Origin: Linnemannia schmuckeri
Taxonomy: Eukaryota > Mortierellomycota > Mortierellomycetes > Mortierellales > Mortierellaceae
Reading direction: 5' to 3'
Assembly: GCA_029449235.1 (NCBI GenBank)
Contig: JANATG010000002.1
Coordinates: forward strand, 3,410,001-3,474,000
Length of the DNA: 64,000 bases
The notes under the pieces were generated by a model, which saw nothing but the letters and a program-made list of their open reading frames with translations, ran no database searches and had not been told where the DNA came from. A program made the position numbers and the translations under genes. Shown in pieces: positions 7,718 to 18,300 of this stretch; position 1 is the stretch's first letter; every line of letters starts with the position of its first letter.

Positions 7718-10700
7718 ATGAAACCGTTTTCAGAGGATGACTTGCGGGGGTTTCCTTTGAATGCGGCTTGGGAGCTGCTCCGTGAAACCATCATATCATC
7801 TGCGTTCGCACACCTCCCTAGCGCGCGCACTGGTGGCCGTCCCCCCCCTCCTGAAGGCGAAGGGCTTCTTCTTATCAAGATCCAGGAACTTGGCGGTATA
7901 ATCTCGTCCGCCCGCACAGTGTTCATTCTACAGCAGCTGCCCGAAGGGGTGACCAAGGAGAGCGTACACAGACGGTTTGTCGACTGGCATCGAGCAAACG
8001 GACCACAACTGGGGCTGAGCAGCGTTCCGGACATGGAGGCATCGACCATGGCATGGGATGGATGGATCAGGGAGGTGCAAAGGCCTTGGCGACAGGGGAG
8101 ACTGGACCATCAGGAATACTATGCTGCCAACAAACAGGATATTATCAATACCCACATTGAGAATCGCGACCTTCGATTCCAGACGCATACAAGGCAGGCG
8201 ATCCGCGGCATCCTTGACATCTCAGAGGGACGCGTAAATCTTGACCACCTTGTTGTTGAAGCTGATCCTGTCAATCCTGGTGCCGCACGGAACGGACCTC
8301 CTGTCACCTATGTTATTGACGACCCCGACGAGATCAAAGCACGAGTACGTCAATATTTTTGCGATACATTCCACAAGGAACGACCAACGCAACCTTTGAG
8401 TGATGAATGGAGGGCTGCTTACCAACCGAGGGAGGATGTTTGCTCAGAGTGGTACGACTCGGTGATGGTGGTGCCGGATTATGAGGAAGTTTGTGCAGCG
8501 ATAGCGGCGGCACCATTGGGTAAGGCACCCGGCCATTCGAAGGTGTCTGGAGACCTCTTGAAACGACTGGGACCTCTGGCACAAGCATTGTTTGTAGTCC
8601 TGGTGCAGGCGTGCCTTGTGCAAGGGGTAATGCCGGAGGACTGGTTGAAAGGTGTGATCTATTGCATACCAAAAGGACCGGTGTGGTCGGGAAAGATTAG
8701 TGAGGTGCGCCCTATCACTCTATTGGAACATGGTAGGAAGATTTTCTTTTCCATCATAGTAAATCGACTCACCATGGTGCTGTCTCGTCACTCCATATTC
8801 CGCGGACCCAACTTCTCGGTGCTTAAAGGAACAATGACCAAAGATCCGATACACATCCTGAACTCGGTCCTCGAGGACGCCCGAGAGTATAAGAAGGAGG
8901 TCTGGGTCTTGCTGCAGGATATGAGGCGGTGTTTCGACTCTGTGTCGTGTCAACGAGGTGGGATGTTGGAATTGGGCCTGCGACATCTCAAGATCCCGAA
9001 CAAGTTCATCGAATTGTGTCTCTATGTCGCCGCGACTAAGACCAACCGGATCATTACCGCATATGGCCTTACAGAAGCATACAACCCCCGCTGTGGCCTA
9101 GATCAGGGAGGAGTCGAGAGTCCCCTTCTCTGGCGCATCGTCTACGAGGTCCTGCTTGCCCAGGTGTGGCAGTCCAATCTCGGCTACCCAATGGTCAACA
9201 GGGCCGACCTACGGGCCTTTCACAAGATCCCCACCTTCGAGTTCATGCACCCTGACACGCCACTCAAGATCGCCTGCCTCGCGTTCATGGACGACACGCA
9301 ATGGATTGCTCCATCCAAGGCTAATTTACAAGAGATCACAAACAGGGCGATGAGTTTCTTTGCATTGCATGGTATTGAGATCAACCCAAAAAAATCAGAA
9401 CTGATCATGGTCAACTCTACCTGTGCTGATCCCTCAATTAGGCTCGGTGCGGACACGGTGACCGCTCTACCTCCTGCCACTGCTGCCAGGGTCCTGGGAG
9501 TGTGGTTCTCCGCCGATGGCAAAGGCGCTCACACACGGCAGCTAGTCAAGGAGGAAGTGTCAAAGATGTGTCAGATTCTTTCGCGCAAGGCTGTTACCGA
9601 CAAGCAGTGCATCTACATCTTCAACAACGTCCTGCTGCCACGGATTCTATACCGGTTGGCGGTGACAATCCTTAGCCCCCGCGAGATAAAGACCATCGTT
9701 GGCCAGTATTCGAGCGTTGTCCGTCAGAAGGTGGGTCTGCCCCATGGTTCGCCAACCAGTATCTTGTTTCACCGTCGGCTGTACGGCCTGCGAGACCTCG
9801 GTGACGCCCTAACGGAGGAGCAAGTGTCTACCGCGCACCTTCGCCTCAATGACCACGATCTGCTGGGAATGGTGTTGGCGAATCGAGCAATGGCCCATCA
9901 GGCTGAGTGTCGTCTTACGGTCTCCCCCTTTCTTATCCCAGCCATCGGTGCCCAGTTCAGTCGATATAACCTCCTTGGGCATGTCTGTCGTCTCATGGTT
10001 GAAAGGGGCATCACCTTTCAGCCGCCTGGGATCCCTGTCAACATCACTCGATTCATCGGTTTCGTACTCCCCCCGGATGTGTATCCTAAAATCGCCCATC
10101 AACTCCTTCTGGACGGAGTCGTCACTTTGGACGATGTGTTGACTGACGATGGCCAATCCCTGGCATCCTGGCAAGACCTCCGTGCACGGCACAAGCTGAA
10201 AGGCCCTGTCCACCGCTGGTTCAAAGAGCTGGTGAAAGTCGTCTCGCTACCCCCAACAGCTGCTACTACTGCTGCGGTCGTTATCGAAATAGATGATGGT
10301 AAAGCGACGACAGCAGCCGCTTCGGTACCTTCGCCTGTCGAGGAGGACTCTTTAGTGGCGACCTCAAGTCCTCTGCTGCAATACGAAGACGATGATTCCT
10401 CCGAGGATGAAAAGCTGATTAACCGAGCCTTGGAACGTCGTCGAGGGCAACAGAGAGAAGCGGCTATCATCTCCCTGGCCCATGTTCCCGCTGACGACAG
10501 AGTCACCGCAGCGCCCACACCTGACCGTGGTGAGGCTGCTGATTCCCTGCAGGTATGCCCCTCTCCCTTTGCAACCATTGCTCCATCTGATGTTGCTGAG
10601 GGTAGTGGAGGTGTCGATGTTGGTGAAGGAAGCGGTGACAAAAGGAATGGAGGTGAGGAGGTGAGTGGACTCGAGGGTGTGTATAAAGAAAAAACAAAAG

Positions 10701-13700
10701 GAAAAAAGGTCCAGCGCGAAAACAGGGGGTTTTTATACCTGGACACATCCTTGGGCGAAAAAAAGCAAAGGGCAAAAAAAGACAAGGGAAAATTCTCATT
10801 TGCAGCCCAGACCAAAACAAAAACCACACGCGCAATCAACAGCTCAGATGAGCGTGGGAGTGAGATTGACAAGGCAGGTTTTGTGAGTGATAAGAGGGCG
10901 TGGGGTAAGGAGTGTTGCCTGCAAGGGACATGCTCCGGTTCTTCTTCTTCGTCTTTTCTTTCTTCATTGTCCTTTTATGATTCTTTTTACGCTTCTGCTT
11001 CGCTTTTGTTTCCTTCTTCGTCGACGTCTTCTTCTTTGTCACTTTCTTCTATTTCCTTTCCCGCTGCCGATGAGTCGGATATTGGTCCTGCCTTGTCTTG
11101 TGAGCCATTTGTTACTTCTACTTTGACTATTGAAACTGATCCCTTGTTATCTTTGTTGCAATCAGTACCCCGCTTGGGCGTACCTTTCACTTCTGATCCT
11201 TCCTTTATTTTTGATGTTTCTTCTTTTACTATAATTGATCAACCACTTGTTCTTTCTTCTTCTTCTTCTTCTTCTTCTTCTTCTTCTTCTTCTTCGTCTT
11301 TGTCTTCTTCCTTTTCTTCATCTTCTTCTTCTTCTTCTTCTATTCTTCCAGTTTCCGTCTCTTCTTTTGTTCCATCTTCTTCTCTTGTCCCTTCGTTGTC
11401 ACCACCCCTTCCTCCTTCTTTTTCTCCCTCTGACGCCCCTACGACATTCCTTTCTCTTACTTCCCTTTCTTTGTTGCCACTTACTTCCTTTTCTACTTTT
11501 TCTCCTTTTGATCTTTTTTCAACACCAATCTCTTCTTTTCTTTTTGATTCTACTCTTCCCCCTCTCCTCCCTCCTCCACCACCTCCTTCTCTCAATCTTC
11601 CTCCACCAACTTTATCTTTACCCTCTTCTCCTCAGTCACCTATTCCTTCGCCTTCACCCACACTTCCATCATTGTCACTGCCTTCGGCCTTGCCACTTGT
11701 CGTCGCCCCTGATCCAGTCTCGAGCTCTGTTCAGTTTGGTCCGCCTGCATCCCTCTATCAAAGCACAGACACTCCACCCAACACACCAGCACTCCCCACA
11801 CCAACATCATCTCCCACTCCACCATCTCTTCACGCTCTCTTACCTCTCCCACCCGATGCAACCGACCCTATCTTTGAACGGGCAGTCACCACTTTGGACA
11901 ATGCTTGCAGAGAACGTCTCCTTCGCCCCGCAGCCGAGTTCAATGCCGAGATCCGTCGCATTGCCAGCGATACCAAGAGACAACAAACAATGGACTCCAC
12001 AAAGTATACCGCGCTCAGAGCTCGATATCGGAAACAGCTTGCCAAGAGACCACAAGACCTAGCCATCATGCTGTTGACAATCGATAAAGAGGCTGCCAAT
12101 GCCACAGCACGCAGCCAGTCTCTTTCCAGCCGTCGCAAGACCATTGCCGTGGAGATCCGCCGCCGAGCCACCGAGGCCATCAGTGAGTACCGCACCCGCC
12201 GCCTAAGCGATCTTCGAGCGGACCTGGAAACCAGGCTGGTCAAGGCAGCAGTAAGCTCTAATCTCCAGGAATCCCTTCAAGCCAAGAAACTGCAACAGAA
12301 ACAGGATTCTGAAGTACTTCGCCGGCAACATCGCTCTGTCGTCTCTCGTCTGAAGGAAACACTGCCTCAATTTAAGGGAACAAAGCCTCGCAACAAACCA
12401 ACCTTCGACACCACTGCTAGTTTTCCGTTACAGGAGTGTTATCGAGTCCAACCACCTTCTGCACCAGGATTACCCACTTTGCACATTGGACCTCTTTGCA
12501 TGTCACTAACAGAAGCGGCTTCCATGCGTGCCATACAGGACACACCGGTTAACAACACCACGCCACGCATTCTGTATTCGGACGGATCCCTTTTGAACTC
12601 TGGAATGAAGAATGTCTCTCAGGCTTTTGGAGCTGTCGACCTCTCTCAGGACAATCCTCTTACGATTCAAGGACGGACGGACGGACATGCCTCCTCGGCC
12701 AAGGCCGAACTTCTGGGTCTTCTAGCTGCAATTCTGGCAGCACCTCCGGAGCAGGACATTATAGTTCGCCTTGATAACCAGTCAGTGGTAGACCAGTACC
12801 GCCGACTAGTAAAGAATCGTCGGAATGTTCTGCCCAGGAAGCGGTTCAGGAGCACATACGCTGGTATTTGGGCGGTACTCTGGCAGATTGTGGAAACTCG
12901 GCCAGGCGGGGTTGAGGTGGAGTGGATAAAGGGACATAGCAATGTACATGGGAATGAGCTTGCAGACCAGGCGGCAAAGGAGGCTGCACAGAGCGACACA
13001 GTACCCGTAGTGGTGGATCTGGCGCAACAGACGGACATTAGGAACTTTGCATATTGTTACGATGGGCTTGTGGAGATTGATCTTCGGCAACTGCTCAAAC
13101 AACAAACGACAATTCGGCACCATCAGGCCTGGACAGCACAGAGGCGAGTCAAGAGGGCGATCCCAGACATCGAGGACGTGGAGTGGCGATCGACCCTGGC
13201 CCATGTTCATGATAGGCGAGCCGTCTTTACATTCTACAGCAACAGCAAGGACTCTCACCAACGTACACATCACATCAAGAAGCTGCATGGCATGTTGCCC
13301 ACTTTGAACTCTATACAAGCGCGCAAACCGGACCTTTATTCGACCTGCCTGTGCCGACGATGCGAGCTTGAGGAGGAGGACAACAAACATGTCTGGAATT
13401 GTCCCCTTGCTGCAGAAACCACCACTACGATCTGGAAGGAGGCCATGGATAGGATTGATGGGTGGGGTGTACAGGCAACAAACAGCTACAACGCCGCCAG
13501 GAAGCGTGAATATGATCGTGCGATTGCCCATGGACGCCAGATGCCAAGGCCGGTCCCCATACACTGGCAGTCGCCCTCGGATGCGGAACATGTTCAAGGA
13601 TTCTCTTCTATCGGTGGAGCTCGAGCCGTGCACAGCGGTAGTCCTGCTCCCGATCGTGATGAGAATCCCAAGTGGAGTGTCTCGGACCTCCTTCGCGGTA

Positions 13701-14116
13701 TCACCCCCAAGAGTATGTTAACTGAATGGTCCGCGGTTTTCCGGACCCCACAGTCCATCGCCAAGACAGTTTTGCATAGGTTTGTTGGCTACCTGGAGGC
13801 GCAGGCTTCGGAGTTGATATGGAAGCCTCGGTGCTCCGCGACGATCGCGTGGGAGCAGACACAAGGCATCTCCGTCAAGAACAAGACCTCCAAGTACACA
13901 GGTCCCCGAGGTGACTGGAGTCAGGGATACGGCTACATCACCCAAGATGGTTTTTGCCCGTGTGGCGCTTCGCTAGCCACACATGAGAATGGGCGCTGCC
14001 CTGGAGCGTCCATGGATCCACGCGCGGCCGATGAGCGGTTGCTGGATAGTTTGTTGGGAAGGAGGAGATTGTCATTAATGGAGAGGATGGGAAGAACTCC
14101 TTTTCTTCGTGTTTAG
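7718..14116 (+). CDS. LINE ORF2: reverse transcriptase - RNase H polyprotein
   Basis: The frame is 2132 codons from the ATG at 7718 to TAG, but it is open back to 7523, so the true start is lost with the truncated 5' end. Domains: RT at about residues 200-720, with motif A DMRRCFDS, motif B GLDQGGVESPLLW and motif C FMDD in place of the usual F/YADD; an acidic, then Ser/Thr/Pro-rich linker (about 860-1370) that includes a long serine run encoded by a TCT microsatellite at 11255-11340; a coiled-coil-like basic stretch; RNase H at about 1615-1760 (YSDGS, KAELLGLLAA, RLDNQS, KGHSNVHGNELAD); and a CLCRRC...HVWNC zinc finger near 1870. The apurinic-type endonuclease is absent. No stop or frameshift interrupts it. 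Confidence 0.88.
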   Translation: MKPFSEDDLRGFPLNAAWELLRETIISSAFAHLPSARTGGRPPPPEGEGLLLIKIQELGGIISSARTVFILQQLPEGVTKESVHRRFVDWHRANGPQLGLSSVPDMEASTMAWDGWIREVQRPWRQGRLDHQEYYAANKQDIINTHIENRDLRFQTHTRQAIRGILDISEGRVNLDHLVVEADPVNPGAARNGPPVTYVIDDPDEIKARVRQYFCDTFHKERPTQPLSDEWRAAYQPREDVCSEWYDSVMVVPDYEEVCAAIAAAPLGKAPGHSKVSGDLLKRLGPLAQALFVVLVQACLVQGVMPEDWLKGVIYCIPKGPVWSGKISEVRPITLLEHGRKIFFSIIVNRLTMVLSRHSIFRGPNFSVLKGTMTKDPIHILNSVLEDAREYKKEVWVLLQDMRRCFDSVSCQRGGMLELGLRHLKIPNKFIELCLYVAATKTNRIITAYGLTEAYNPRCGLDQGGVESPLLWRIVYEVLLAQVWQSNLGYPMVNRADLRAFHKIPTFEFMHPDTPLKIACLAFMDDTQWIAPSKANLQEITNRAMSFFALHGIEINPKKSELIMVNSTCADPSIRLGADTVTALPPATAARVLGVWFSADGKGAHTRQLVKEEVSKMCQILSRKAVTDKQCIYIFNNVLLPRILYRLAVTILSPREIKTIVGQYSSVVRQKVGLPHGSPTSILFHRRLYGLRDLGDALTEEQVSTAHLRLNDHDLLGMVLANRAMAHQAECRLTVSPFLIPAIGAQFSRYNLLGHVCRLMVERGITFQPPGIPVNITRFIGFVLPPDVYPKIAHQLLLDGVVTLDDVLTDDGQSLASWQDLRARHKLKGPVHRWFKELVKVVSLPPTAATTAAVVIEIDDGKATTAAASVPSPVEEDSLVATSSPLLQYEDDDSSEDEKLINRALERRRGQQREAAIISLAHVPADDRVTAAPTPDRGEAADSLQVCPSPFATIAPSDVAEGSGGVDVGEGSGDKRNGGEEVSGLEGVYKEKTKGKKVQRENRGFLYLDTSLGEKKQRAKKDKGKFSFAAQTKTKTTRAINSSDERGSEIDKAGFVSDKRAWGKECCLQGTCSGSSSSSFLSSLSFYDSFYASASLLFPSSSTSSSLSLSSISFPAADESDIGPALSCEPFVTSTLTIETDPLLSLLQSVPRLGVPFTSDPSFIFDVSSFTIIDQPLVLSSSSSSSSSSSSSSSLSSSFSSSSSSSSSILPVSVSSFVPSSSLVPSLSPPLPPSFSPSDAPTTFLSLTSLSLLPLTSFSTFSPFDLFSTPISSFLFDSTLPPLLPPPPPPSLNLPPPTLSLPSSPQSPIPSPSPTLPSLSLPSALPLVVAPDPVSSSVQFGPPASLYQSTDTPPNTPALPTPTSSPTPPSLHALLPLPPDATDPIFERAVTTLDNACRERLLRPAAEFNAEIRRIASDTKRQQTMDSTKYTALRARYRKQLAKRPQDLAIMLLTIDKEAANATARSQSLSSRRKTIAVEIRRRATEAISEYRTRRLSDLRADLETRLVKAAVSSNLQESLQAKKLQQKQDSEVLRRQHRSVVSRLKETLPQFKGTKPRNKPTFDTTASFPLQECYRVQPPSAPGLPTLHIGPLCMSLTEAASMRAIQDTPVNNTTPRILYSDGSLLNSGMKNVSQAFGAVDLSQDNPLTIQGRTDGHASSAKAELLGLLAAILAAPPEQDIIVRLDNQSVVDQYRRLVKNRRNVLPRKRFRSTYAGIWAVLWQIVETRPGGVEVEWIKGHSNVHGNELADQAAKEAAQSDTVPVVVDLAQQTDIRNFAYCYDGLVEIDLRQLLKQQTTIRHHQAWTAQRRVKRAIPDIEDVEWRSTLAHVHDRRAVFTFYSNSKDSHQRTHHIKKLHGMLPTLNSIQARKPDLYSTCLCRRCELEEEDNKHVWNCPLAAETTTTIWKEAMDRIDGWGVQATNSYNAARKREYDRAIAHGRQMPRPVPIHWQSPSDAEHVQGFSSIGGARAVHSGSPAPDRDENPKWSVSDLLRGITPKSMLTEWSAVFRTPQSIAKTVLHRFVGYLEAQASELIWKPRCSATIAWEQTQGISVKNKTSKYTGPRGDWSQGYGYITQDGFCPCGASLATHENGRCPGASMDPRAADERLLDSLLGRRRLSLMERMGRTPFLRV

Positions 14117-14690
14117 TTTTATTTTCTTCTATTGAAGCTGTGAGGAGCAGCGGCAATTGTTGCGCAGAGCCAGGTTGTGGACCGGACTGCGACTGGTGGA
14201 TGGCTCTTGGAAGAGTTTGGTATGTAGCTCCTTTCACTATCGAATGCCTTTCTTGGGCTTTTCACTGGAGAAATAAAATTGCGTACGAAAAAAAAAAAAA
14301 AAATTAATTACGCCTTACTTTTACCACCGATACTTTTTTGCTCTCTTTGTTTGTTCCCTTTTCCCCGAACATCCAACACGTCGCCTACCATCTTCACCAC
14401 TATCTATAAGATACCACGACCCCATTGGTTGCACCGTTTCATGAACCCATGATGAGCTAGCAACCCGAGTCAACTTTGTTTGGCTTTTTCCTTGCTTTTA
14501 TTCCCTTTTTCTTTTTCTTTTCTTCAACCGTGTTCACGTTGGTTGCTCTTCTCTTTCGACTCGCCCCCTACCCTTTCCGAGTCTCAACAACCAGAAAGGA
14601 TGGTACACCAGTTAGTAGTAGTTCCCCGAGTCACTTCTTTTTTCCCATATTCGTGTTATTCTCTCAATTCAGTAGCTTAGTCCCAGATAG

Positions 14691-14698
14691 TATAAAAG
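14691..14698 (+). promoter_or_regulatory. TATA box of the Gypsy LTR
   Basis: TATAAAAG lies about 385 bp before the PBS, in a pyrimidine-rich LTR; the mirror copy is at 25136-25143. Transcription from here would run inward through gag-pol. Confidence 0.6.
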
Positions 14699-14726
14699 GA
14701 CACCTAGAAGGCACGATTGAAACAGC

Positions 14727-14859
14727 ATCTTCGCCCTGTTGTCAATCCTGCTCCTTCTAGGTAAGTCCCTCCTTCCTCCCCTTTTATCACCACTGTTCAT
14801 GTCGCTCGAACAGTATGTCTAATAAATCTTCGCCCTGTTGTCAATCCTGCTCCTTTTAG
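14727..14859 (+). repeat. 33-bp direct repeat that frames a possible LTR/leader intron
   Basis: A 33-bp sequence beginning ATCTTCGCCCTGTTGTC and ending CTCCTTCTAG (14727-14760) recurs at 14826-14859 with one change. The first copy is followed by GTAAGTCC, a consensus 5' splice site; the second ends TTTTAG, a good 3' splice site. The 99-bp stretch between them could therefore be an intron made by the duplication. The same arrangement is mirrored in the right arm (24975-25107). Confidence 0.6.
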
Positions 14860-15077
14860 CATCCCCTTGTGCGCCCGAAGATCCGCACCACTCTAGTTGT
14901 CTCTTACCTGTGTTCGGAGAAGTTCACAGCCCCCCTTCCCTCTTCCTCTACGTTGTCCCTGTCTGTGATCGGAGAGATCACTGCCCCCCCTTTCCCTCTT
15001 CCTCTGTGTCGTCTTTGCCAGTCTAGTTGAGACTGCGTGGTACCTCCTGCAGAAGTTGCTGGAGTCCTCCACAAATT

Positions 15078-15089
15078 GGTAGCAAAGGA
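15078..15089 (+). other. Probable primer-binding site
   Basis: TGGTAGCAAAGG follows the LTR end after 3 bases. The first seven bases, TGGTAGC, match the complement of the 3' end of fungal initiator tRNA-Met (...GCUACCA); later bases diverge from the yeast sequence. Mirror copy at 24745-24756. Confidence 0.5.
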
Positions 15090-15324
15090 AGTTTACGTTC
15101 CCCCTCCATTCTTGTTGAATTCCGCTCTTTAGCAATCCTTTAATTGCACTTTTGTCTTTTTACCCCACATCCACACTTTAATTTTAATTTAGCTTTTTTT
15201 CCCAAATTTTTGTCTCCCGTGCACAACAACACCTGTTCTTTTTTTTTTCTTTTTGCTCTCTATTCCCCCTTCAAAAAAAAACACCCGAACAAAAAAAAAA
15301 TAACATAACACACAAGACCACACC

Positions 15325-18300
15325 ATGCCTGACACCGACGCAACCACCGTCGATGCACCACGCCGAGTCACGCTTCCCTCCGACGTGGAGACGTTTGACT
15401 TCGCATACCGTGACCCATATGCCGCTAAAATCTGGATTAATCAGATTGCCCTTGCCGCTAAGCTGTGCAGGCTGCCCGAAGCGGACTGGCCAGCCGCCGC
15501 CATCCTCAAGCTCCGAAGTATTGCGCAAGTCTGGGGTCAAAATCTGATCGAGACCCAGCCTGATGTTACCTGGACCGAGTTCAAGGCCGCCTTCAATCGA
15601 CAGTTTGGTTCGGAAGAGTTGGAGTCTACTCATCGTGCCAACCTCGCCACCGTAACCTGGGAAAAGTCAGATACCCCCAACTCGTACTTCCAGCGATATG
15701 AGTTTGCAGCCGCCCCCATTGCCTCAGTCCTAACCGATGGTGAGAAGATTCACCAGTTCAAGACTCAGGGTCCTCCCTTTCTCGCACGTTATTTGATCGA
15801 GAGACAAGTCAAGACGTGGGAAGATGTCAAGACCGCTTGTGAGATCAAGTCACAGATGAACCAGCAGTTGGGCATTACCTCTCAGTCTGCTCTGAACCGT
15901 CAAGCTGGACGTCAGCACGCTTCCCATCATCGAGCCAGCCCTCCCTTATATACACCCTCCTTTACCCCGGGCCGTACACCTAGGAATGTTGTATTCCAAC
16001 AACCCAACGTCGCCCCCCGTACCTCCATCTCCGGCAACCCTTCGACCGGATTCGTTACCAATCGTAGGCAGAGTGCTGTGCACCCCTTTGCAAGACCCTC
16101 TGGCCCTCCCCAAAACCAGTTCCATCGCGACAGCAACGTTGGCCGTCGAGACTCCGATCCTACCCCTATGGAGATTGACTCCATTAGTTGTTTCAACTGC
16201 CGCGGCAACCACAAAGTCGCGCAGTGTGCTCAGCCAGCGACCTGTCACGGATGTGGACAGACTGGCCACTATAAGGCAGGATGCCCTAGTAGGAACAAGT
16301 CGAGTTCCTCATCGTCATCTGAGTCACGTCGTCATCCTCCCGCCACCCATATGACTGTGGTCGAGGCTCACGAGTTTGACCCTCATGCCTTCCCCCTTGT
16401 TGTTATTCCGCTTGATGTTACCGGAACCCAGTTCGAAGCCCTTGTAGATAATGGCGCGAACGTCAATGTTGTCTCAGAGGAGGCACTTGAGAAAATTCGT
16501 CTGCTGGACCCCACCGCTGTTGAGAGCGAGGAGCGGGTCAGCCAACCACTACCATTACGTCTTGCGCTCGGGAAGAGCGAAGATAGCAATGCCCTCGGAC
16601 AAGTTGTCGTCCGAATTACAGTTGGAACCATGGCCCATTCCATCCGAGCAACTATTGTCCGCAAGTTGGCGCGCGACTTTTTCCTCGGCATCCCATGGAT
16701 GGCCAAGTTTAAGCCCCACATGGACTGGGAGCAGTACACTTTATCCTGGACCTACGGAGGTCAGGACTTTGAAGTCAAGGCTATGTCGAAGCCTTCGCCG
16801 CAACTCCTTGCCGAGCTGGAAGAGCCCCTCCTCGGTACCGTACACGCCGATGTGCAGAAGTTTGCCAAAACCGTCGATACGAAAGATACGATCGATGCAG
16901 GAGTGATCTGGGTATTGCAAACGGCAGTACCAGACACTCAACCCGAGTCGGTTCAAGTTGAGAACCCTACCGCCCCCCTAACCGCTGAGCAACGGCAACA
17001 AGTTGATGCCCTGGTCGAAGAGTACGCCAACGACGTGTTCGCGCCTTTGACTGATCTCCCTCTTCCGCGCCCCGGATTTGATCATGAGATCCCCACTGGA
17101 GATGCAGCGCCTGTGGCCAAGAAGGCCTACAAGATGTCGCCGCTGGAGCTTCGTGCTCTACGAGAGCAGTTGGATGAGCTGCTCGAGCTGGGTTACATTC
17201 AGCCCTCTTCGTCGCCCTGGGCCGCTCCGGTACTATTTGTCAAGAAGAAGGATGGTTCTTTACGACTATGTATCGATTATCGAGGACTTAACGCGCTCAC
17301 CACCAAGAACAAGTATCCGCTGCCATTACTTGACGAGTTTTTCGATCGATTCCAAGGTGCCAAGTACTTCAGCAAGTTGGACCTACAGCAAGGCTATCAT
17401 CAGCTCCGAATCGCCGAAAAAGACATCCCCAAGACAGCCTTCTCCACTCGTTATGGACATTTCGAGTACCGTGTTATGTCCTTTGGCTTAACTAACGCCC
17501 CGGCCTCTTTTCAAGGCCTTATGAACCACGTCTTCCACGATCACCTGGATAAACACATCGTCGTGTTTCTTGACGACATCCTCGTCTTCTCCAAAACTTT
17601 TGAAGACCACCTCAAGCACACCCGCCTCGCCCTCGAACTCCTTCGACAGCATAAACTGCACGCCAAAAGAAGCAAATGCGAGTTCGGCACCTCCTCCATT
17701 ACCTTTGTCGGTCATGTTATATCCAACCAAGGCATTCAAGTCGACCCTGCCAAAACCAAGGCTCTCCTCAACTGGCCGATACCCAAGAATGTCCAACAGC
17801 TGCGATCCTTTATGGGTTTTGTCAACTACTACCGTCGTTTCGTTTATAAGCTGGCGGAAGTCGCCGGCCCTCTCTTCAGTCTGTTAAAGGATGGACCCGG
17901 CCATAACAAGTCTAAGACTCGACCGCTTGCCTTGTGGGGCCCGGTTGAGCAAGCCGCCTTTGATGGAGTTCGTCATCTATTGATGACTCCCCCAACCTTA
18001 CTCTGTGGAGACCCAAACAAGCCGTTCATTATGGAGACTGACGCATCCGATGATGCAACCGGTGGAGTGTTGTATCAAGAGTTGGATGGCAAGAAACATC
18101 CAGTCGCTTACGAGTCTTGCAAACTCAAGGCTGCCGAGCGAAACTACCCAGTACACGAAAAAGAGATGCTGGCGATCGTGCATGCGTGCCGAGCTTGGCG
18201 ATCCTATGTGCTGGGAGCACCAGAGAACGTCGTCCTTACGGACCATGCCAGCCTGAGGTTCATTTTTTCTCAGCCACACCTCAGTCAGAGAGTTACTCGA

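Larger units (their letters stand above)
7033..14302 (+). mobile_element. LINE (non-LTR retrotransposon) with RT and RNase H
   Basis: Target duplication ATTAATTACGCCTT is found at 7019-7032 and 14303-14316, and the uninterrupted right arm of the palindrome shows the empty site, so the borders are exact to one A. The element ends GCGTACG plus 15-16 A. Its 5' end is truncated: it starts in the middle of the open frame (open from the beginning, broken only by the SINE at 7054-7522), so an upstream endonuclease domain and any ORF1 are missing. Order: N-terminal remnant, reverse transcriptase, very long Ser-rich linker, RNase H, CCHC-type finger, 3' UTR. RNase H presence points to a Tad/I-like group; that assignment is inference. 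Confidence 0.9.
6893..15074 (+). repeat. Left-arm 5' LTR, interrupted by the LINE
   Basis: LTR-like sequence runs from TGTCGTGAA at 6893 to the CCACA at about 15074, just before the primer-binding site. It is split by the LINE at 7033-14302 and its 14-bp target duplication. Without insertions it equals the right LTR, about 850 bp. It holds a TATA box, a 33-bp direct repeat and pyrimidine-rich tracts. I infer LTR status from the terminal TG...CA form, the PBS and the promoter. No second LTR in the same orientation exists here to prove it. Confidence 0.6.

Noticed and set aside
11235..12062. 275-aa Leu-rich frame within the LINE
   Set aside because: A shifted reading of the TCT-rich linker; low complexity.
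15927..16739. Antisense frames inside gag-pol (and their mirror images in the right copy)
   Set aside because: They follow the codon bias of gag-pol on the opposite strand. Exact repetition in both arms only reflects arm identity.
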